Source: Campylobacter sp. (GTDB taxonomy: Bacteria; Campylobacterota; Campylobacteria; Campylobacterales; Campylobacteraceae). From it: a DNA stretch of 64,000 bases. The position numbers were made by a program, and so were the translations under genes. The stretch's first letter is position 1. The number at the start of each line of letters is the position of its first letter. Below the pieces are notes generated by a model. It was given only the letters and a program-made list of their open reading frames with translations, was not told the origin of the DNA and did no database searches. This document shows, piece by piece, positions 61,733 through 64,000 of this stretch. Location: contig NZ_JAHZBQ010000003.1 of the NCBI RefSeq assembly GCF_019423325.1, forward strand, positions 248,001 to 312,000. Reading direction: 5' to 3'.

Positions 61733-62453
61733 AATATCAAATTTAACCAAATCCTACGGCAATTTATCGGTGTTAAAAGGAATTTCAAAGAGCATAAATA
61801 AAGGCGATATCGTAGCGATCATCGGTCCAAGTGGCGGCGGTAAATCGACCTTTTTGCGCTGCTTAAATTTGCTTGAAATTCCAAGCGGCGGCACTATTAA
61901 AATAGACGGCGAGGATATTACCGATAAGCACACTGATATTAATAAAATTCGCCGCAAAGTTAGTATGGTGTTTCAGCATTTCAACCTCTTTGCAAATAAA
62001 AACGTGCTGGAAAATTTAACTCTAGCGCCCATAAAAGCGGGCATTTATACTAAAGAACAAGCCTACGCAAAAGCAGAGGAGCTACTGCAAAAGGTCGGTC
62101 TTAGCGATAAGGCCTATACTTATCCGCACAAGCTTAGCGGTGGGCAAAAGCAACGCATCGCAATCGCTAGAAGTTTGGCGGTAAATCCGGATGTGATTTT
62201 ATTCGACGAGCCCACTTCGGCGTTAGATCCCGAGATGATCGGCGAGGTATTAGGCATAATGAAAGAGGTCGCTAAAGAGGGCATTACGATGCTTGTGGTA
62301 ACGCACGAGATGGGCTTTGCACGCAATGTCGCGAATAGGATTTTTTTTATGGAGGGCGGCAATATCGCTGTGGACGATACGCCTAAAAACGTATTTGAAA
62401 ATCCGCAAAATCCGAGATTGAAAGAATTTTTAAATAAAATTTTAAACCACTAA
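61725..62453 (+). CDS. Amino-acid ABC transporter ATPase (second system)
   Basis: 242 residues. Walker A GPSGGGKST, Q-loop MVFQHFNLFANK, signature LSGGQKQRIAIARSL, Walker B VILFDEPTSALD and H-loop VVTHEM. GlnQ/HisP class. Couples to the permease just upstream and the binding protein 11 bases downstream. Confidence 0.93.
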   Translation: MIEISNLTKSYGNLSVLKGISKSINKGDIVAIIGPSGGGKSTFLRCLNLLEIPSGGTIKIDGEDITDKHTDINKIRRKVSMVFQHFNLFANKNVLENLTLAPIKAGIYTKEQAYAKAEELLQKVGLSDKAYTYPHKLSGGQKQRIAIARSLAVNPDVILFDEPTSALDPEMIGEVLGIMKEVAKEGITMLVVTHEMGFARNVANRIFFMEGGNIAVDDTPKNVFENPQNPRLKEFLNKILNH

Positions 62454-62464
62454 AGGAGAGGGAA

Positions 62465-63205
62465 ATGAAAAAATTTATGAGATTTTTAGTTGCGAGCGCT
62501 TTGCTTTGCGGTTCGCTAGTCGCTAAAGACATCACCAAAGATACGCTCATCGTAGGCACGAACGCCGAGTATCCGCCGTTTGAGTTCGTGGATGAAAACT
62601 CCAAAGTCACGGGCTTTGATATGGATCTGGTAGCCGAGCTTGCAAAGCGAGCGGGCGTGAAATATGAAATTTTAAATATGAGCTTTGACGGGCTAATCCC
62701 TGCGATTAAAAGCGGCAAGATCGATATGATCGCCTCGGGTATGAGCGCGACGCCGGATCGCAAAAAGGCGATCGATTTCACCAATCCTTACTACAAGGTC
62801 GAAAATTTATATATCAAGCGCAAGGACGATAGCTCGTTAAATTCTAAGGCGGATCTGCAGGGTAAGCGCCTTGCCGCGCAGCTAGGTACCATTCAAGAGC
62901 TTGCGATCAGAGATATCAAAGGTGCCGAGGTTAGCGCTACGGAGAACGTTTTTGTAGCCGTCATGTCGCTTAAAAACAAAAAGATCGATGCGCTTTGCGT
63001 GGATTCATCCGTAGGCTACGAATATCTTAAGAAAAACGACGATCTAACCGCATTTTTTAAAGAATCCGACGGCAGCGAGGGCTTTTCTATCGCATTTGAT
63101 AAGGGCAAATATCCCGAGCTACTCGCTAAATTTAATACAGCTCTTGAGGAGATGAAAAAAGACGGAAGCTACGAAAAGCTTTTGGAAAAGTATAATTTAA
63201 AATAA
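62465..63205 (+). CDS. Amino-acid ABC transporter binding protein (second system)
   Basis: 246 residues. Signal peptide ends near residue 20 (GSLVAKD). Family 3 signature GFDMDLVAELAKRAGV, the ligand-binding start VGTNAEYPPFEF and GMSATPDRKKAIDFT are seen. RBS GGAGAGG. The closeness to arginine/lysine/glutamine binders does not settle the ligand. Confidence 0.9.
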   Translation: MKKFMRFLVASALLCGSLVAKDITKDTLIVGTNAEYPPFEFVDENSKVTGFDMDLVAELAKRAGVKYEILNMSFDGLIPAIKSGKIDMIASGMSATPDRKKAIDFTNPYYKVENLYIKRKDDSSLNSKADLQGKRLAAQLGTIQELAIRDIKGAEVSATENVFVAVMSLKNKKIDALCVDSSVGYEYLKKNDDLTAFFKESDGSEGFSIAFDKGKYPELLAKFNTALEEMKKDGSYEKLLEKYNLK

Positions 63206-63218
63206 TCCGCAAAATTTA

Positions 63219-63260
63219 GGCGCAAATTCCTCTTGCAGAATTTGCGCCGCCTAAGAGGAA
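63219..63260 (+). promoter_or_regulatory. Hairpin whose loop is complementary to the downstream Shine-Dalgarno sequence
   Basis: GGCGCAAATTC (63219-63229) and GAATTTGCGCC (63238-63248) form a perfect 11-bp stem. TTCCTCTT (63227-63234), at the stem top and in the loop, is exactly complementary to AAGAGGAA (63253-63260), the SD region before the ATG at 63265. Loop-SD pairing could hide the ribosome site. No T-run follows, so a terminator is less likely. Confidence 0.45.
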
Positions 63261-63264
63261 TCCT

Positions 63265-63801
63265 ATGAAAAAGATATTTTTAGCACTTGCGATTTTGCTC
63301 TGCACGCAAAGCTTTGCGGAGCAAAAAGACAGATACGGCATCGCTGCGTTTGCAGGTCTTGGCAATGACGGCAGAAGCTTCGTTTTTACTTTCAGAAAGG
63401 CTCAAAAAGATCGTTTCTTTCCCTGCGACTTAAAAAATTTAAACATAATCGCCGCGGGTGCTTCTAGGTGCATAACGGACGCTAAGGAGCTAAAGAAATT
63501 CGACAAAGAATATAAAAAAGCTCTCGAGTCTGTGATAAAACCCGGCAAGCGCTACTACGTAAATTTAATCGATCGCGGCAATGACGCCTATGTTTGCGAC
63601 GCAAGCGATCCTAAAAGCAATCTGCGATTGGATCTAGTGGCAGCAGGGTTTGCCGTTCCGACAACCGACGATAGCGAACTACTTTTAAAAGCCGCCGAGG
63701 AGGCCAAAGAGGCTAAGCGCGGAATGTATAGCGCAAAATTTTGGGATGTTACCAACTGCATCCTAAACGGCGTGCCGATGCCGAAAAAGATAGATGAGTG
63801 A
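63265..63801 (+). CDS. Secreted SNase-like protein
   Basis: 178 residues with a signal peptide (cleavage near SFAEQ). The C-terminal part, LDLVAAGFAVP then LLKAAEEAKEAKRGMYSAKFWD, has the staphylococcal-nuclease-like ending seen in TNase-fold proteins (LVxxGxAxx, then EAxAAKRGxW). The usual catalytic Arg/Glu residues of SNase are not clearly recognisable, so it may be an inactive relative. Its stop overlaps the thiE start. Confidence 0.6.
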   Translation: MKKIFLALAILLCTQSFAEQKDRYGIAAFAGLGNDGRSFVFTFRKAQKDRFFPCDLKNLNIIAAGASRCITDAKELKKFDKEYKKALESVIKPGKRYYVNLIDRGNDAYVCDASDPKSNLRLDLVAAGFAVPTTDDSELLLKAAEEAKEAKRGMYSAKFWDVTNCILNGVPMPKKIDE

Positions 63802-64000
63802 AATTTACGCGCTTAGCGACGATGCCTTAACGCCGCCGCAAACTATCTTTTCGCAGATAGATGAGATTTTACGCTGCGGCGTAAAGCTCGTGCAGTACCG
63901 CAGCAAGCTCGCCGCGCAGGATGAAGCTTTAATCCGCTCTCTCATCGGTCTTTGTGAGGATTACGGCGCCAAACTCATCATCAACGACGATGCGACGCTT
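63794..64000 (+). CDS. thiE: Thiamine phosphate synthase, N-terminal part cut by the window
   Basis: An ATG at 63794 overlaps the end of the SNase-like gene. The 69 visible residues begin MSEIYALSDDAL and include GVKLVQYRSK and CEDYGAKLIINDDATL. These match the start of ThiE (VQLRxK, and the LIINDR-like strand). ThiE joins HMP-PP and the thiazole phosphate. The rest of the gene lies beyond the window. Confidence 0.85.
   Translation, partial: MSEIYALSDDALTPPQTIFSQIDEILRCGVKLVQYRSKLAAQDEALIRSLIGLCEDYGAKLIINDDATL

Noticed and set aside
1..64000. CRISPR array or prophage
   Set aside because: No spaced identical direct repeats, no cas, integrase, capsid or terminase genes.

Overview
The window looks like chromosome of a Campylobacter species with unusually high G+C for the genus, probably in the oral/hydrogen-dependent group (C. 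gracilis, C. showae or C. rectus type). Two conserved campylobacterial gene blocks support this. One is fabH-plsX-rpmF-yceD-ndk-fdxA with divergent ahpC. The other is gatC-(pilT)-cvpA-fur-lysS-glyA-SPOR protein-aroE. A ppx/gppA-fdxB-CosR-type regulator cluster agrees with them. The species is an inference. No rRNA operon, CRISPR array, prophage or intact insertion sequence is visible.

Layout. 0-1.2 kb: the end of a polyferredoxin gene and a NifB-type radical SAM gene. 1.4-3.6 kb: a Tat-exported flavocytochrome-c-like flavoprotein, then an intergenic region holding a duplicated stem-loop element. 3.6-7.8 kb: an amino-acid ABC importer with two tandem binding proteins, followed by a PLP transsulfuration enzyme. 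8.1-11.0 kb: an A+T-rich methylase-nuclease-methylase operon, probably acquired by transfer. 11.1-18.6 kb: polA, a DUF2249/multi-TM/DUF59 module behind a candidate FNR-type site, a WGR-like propeller protein and ppx/gppA. 18.6-25.3 kb: ferredoxin, histidine kinase plus CosR-like regulator, folB, plsY, a HerA-like ATPase and a MetF-family gene. 25.3-26.3 kb: a non-coding stretch with decayed coding remnants. 26.3-30.4 kb: the fab/pls/rpmF/ndk/fdxA block and ahpC. 30.7-34.4 kb: an M16 protease overlapping an SbmA/BacA-like transporter. 34.5-37.6 kb: a cytochrome bd operon (DUF4492-cydA-cydB plus a 34-codon CydX-like ORF). 38-45 kb: the aroE-to-gatC block. 45.4-48.5 kb: a YfgM-like/BamB-like pair, coaX and a short-form hisG. 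48.5-49.8 kb: a long non-coding region. 49.8-54 kb: dnaE with an extended C-terminus. 54.3-57.2 kb: aspartate racemase, a dicarboxylate/amino-acid symporter, a CAU-anticodon tRNA and yccF. 58-64 kb: a DUF2130 protein, putP, a second amino-acid ABC importer, a small SNase-like exported protein and the start of thiE.

The genes fit an amino-acid-using, microaerobic to anaerobic respirer: two polar amino-acid importers, proline and aspartate/glutamate symporters, bd oxidase, a fumarate-reductase-like flavoprotein, several ferredoxins, and oxidative-stress regulators and enzymes (Fur, CosR-like, AhpC, FdxA).

The least ordinary items are: the DnaE with a tandemly duplicated OB-fold and an RGG-like linker; the nuclease flanked by two unrelated methylases; the CosR-like regulator with an intact phosphorylation site and a linked kinase; the NifB gene; the CydX-like small ORF; a hairpin loop complementary to a Shine-Dalgarno sequence near 63.2 kb; and the AAATTT-word-dominated intergenic DNA.
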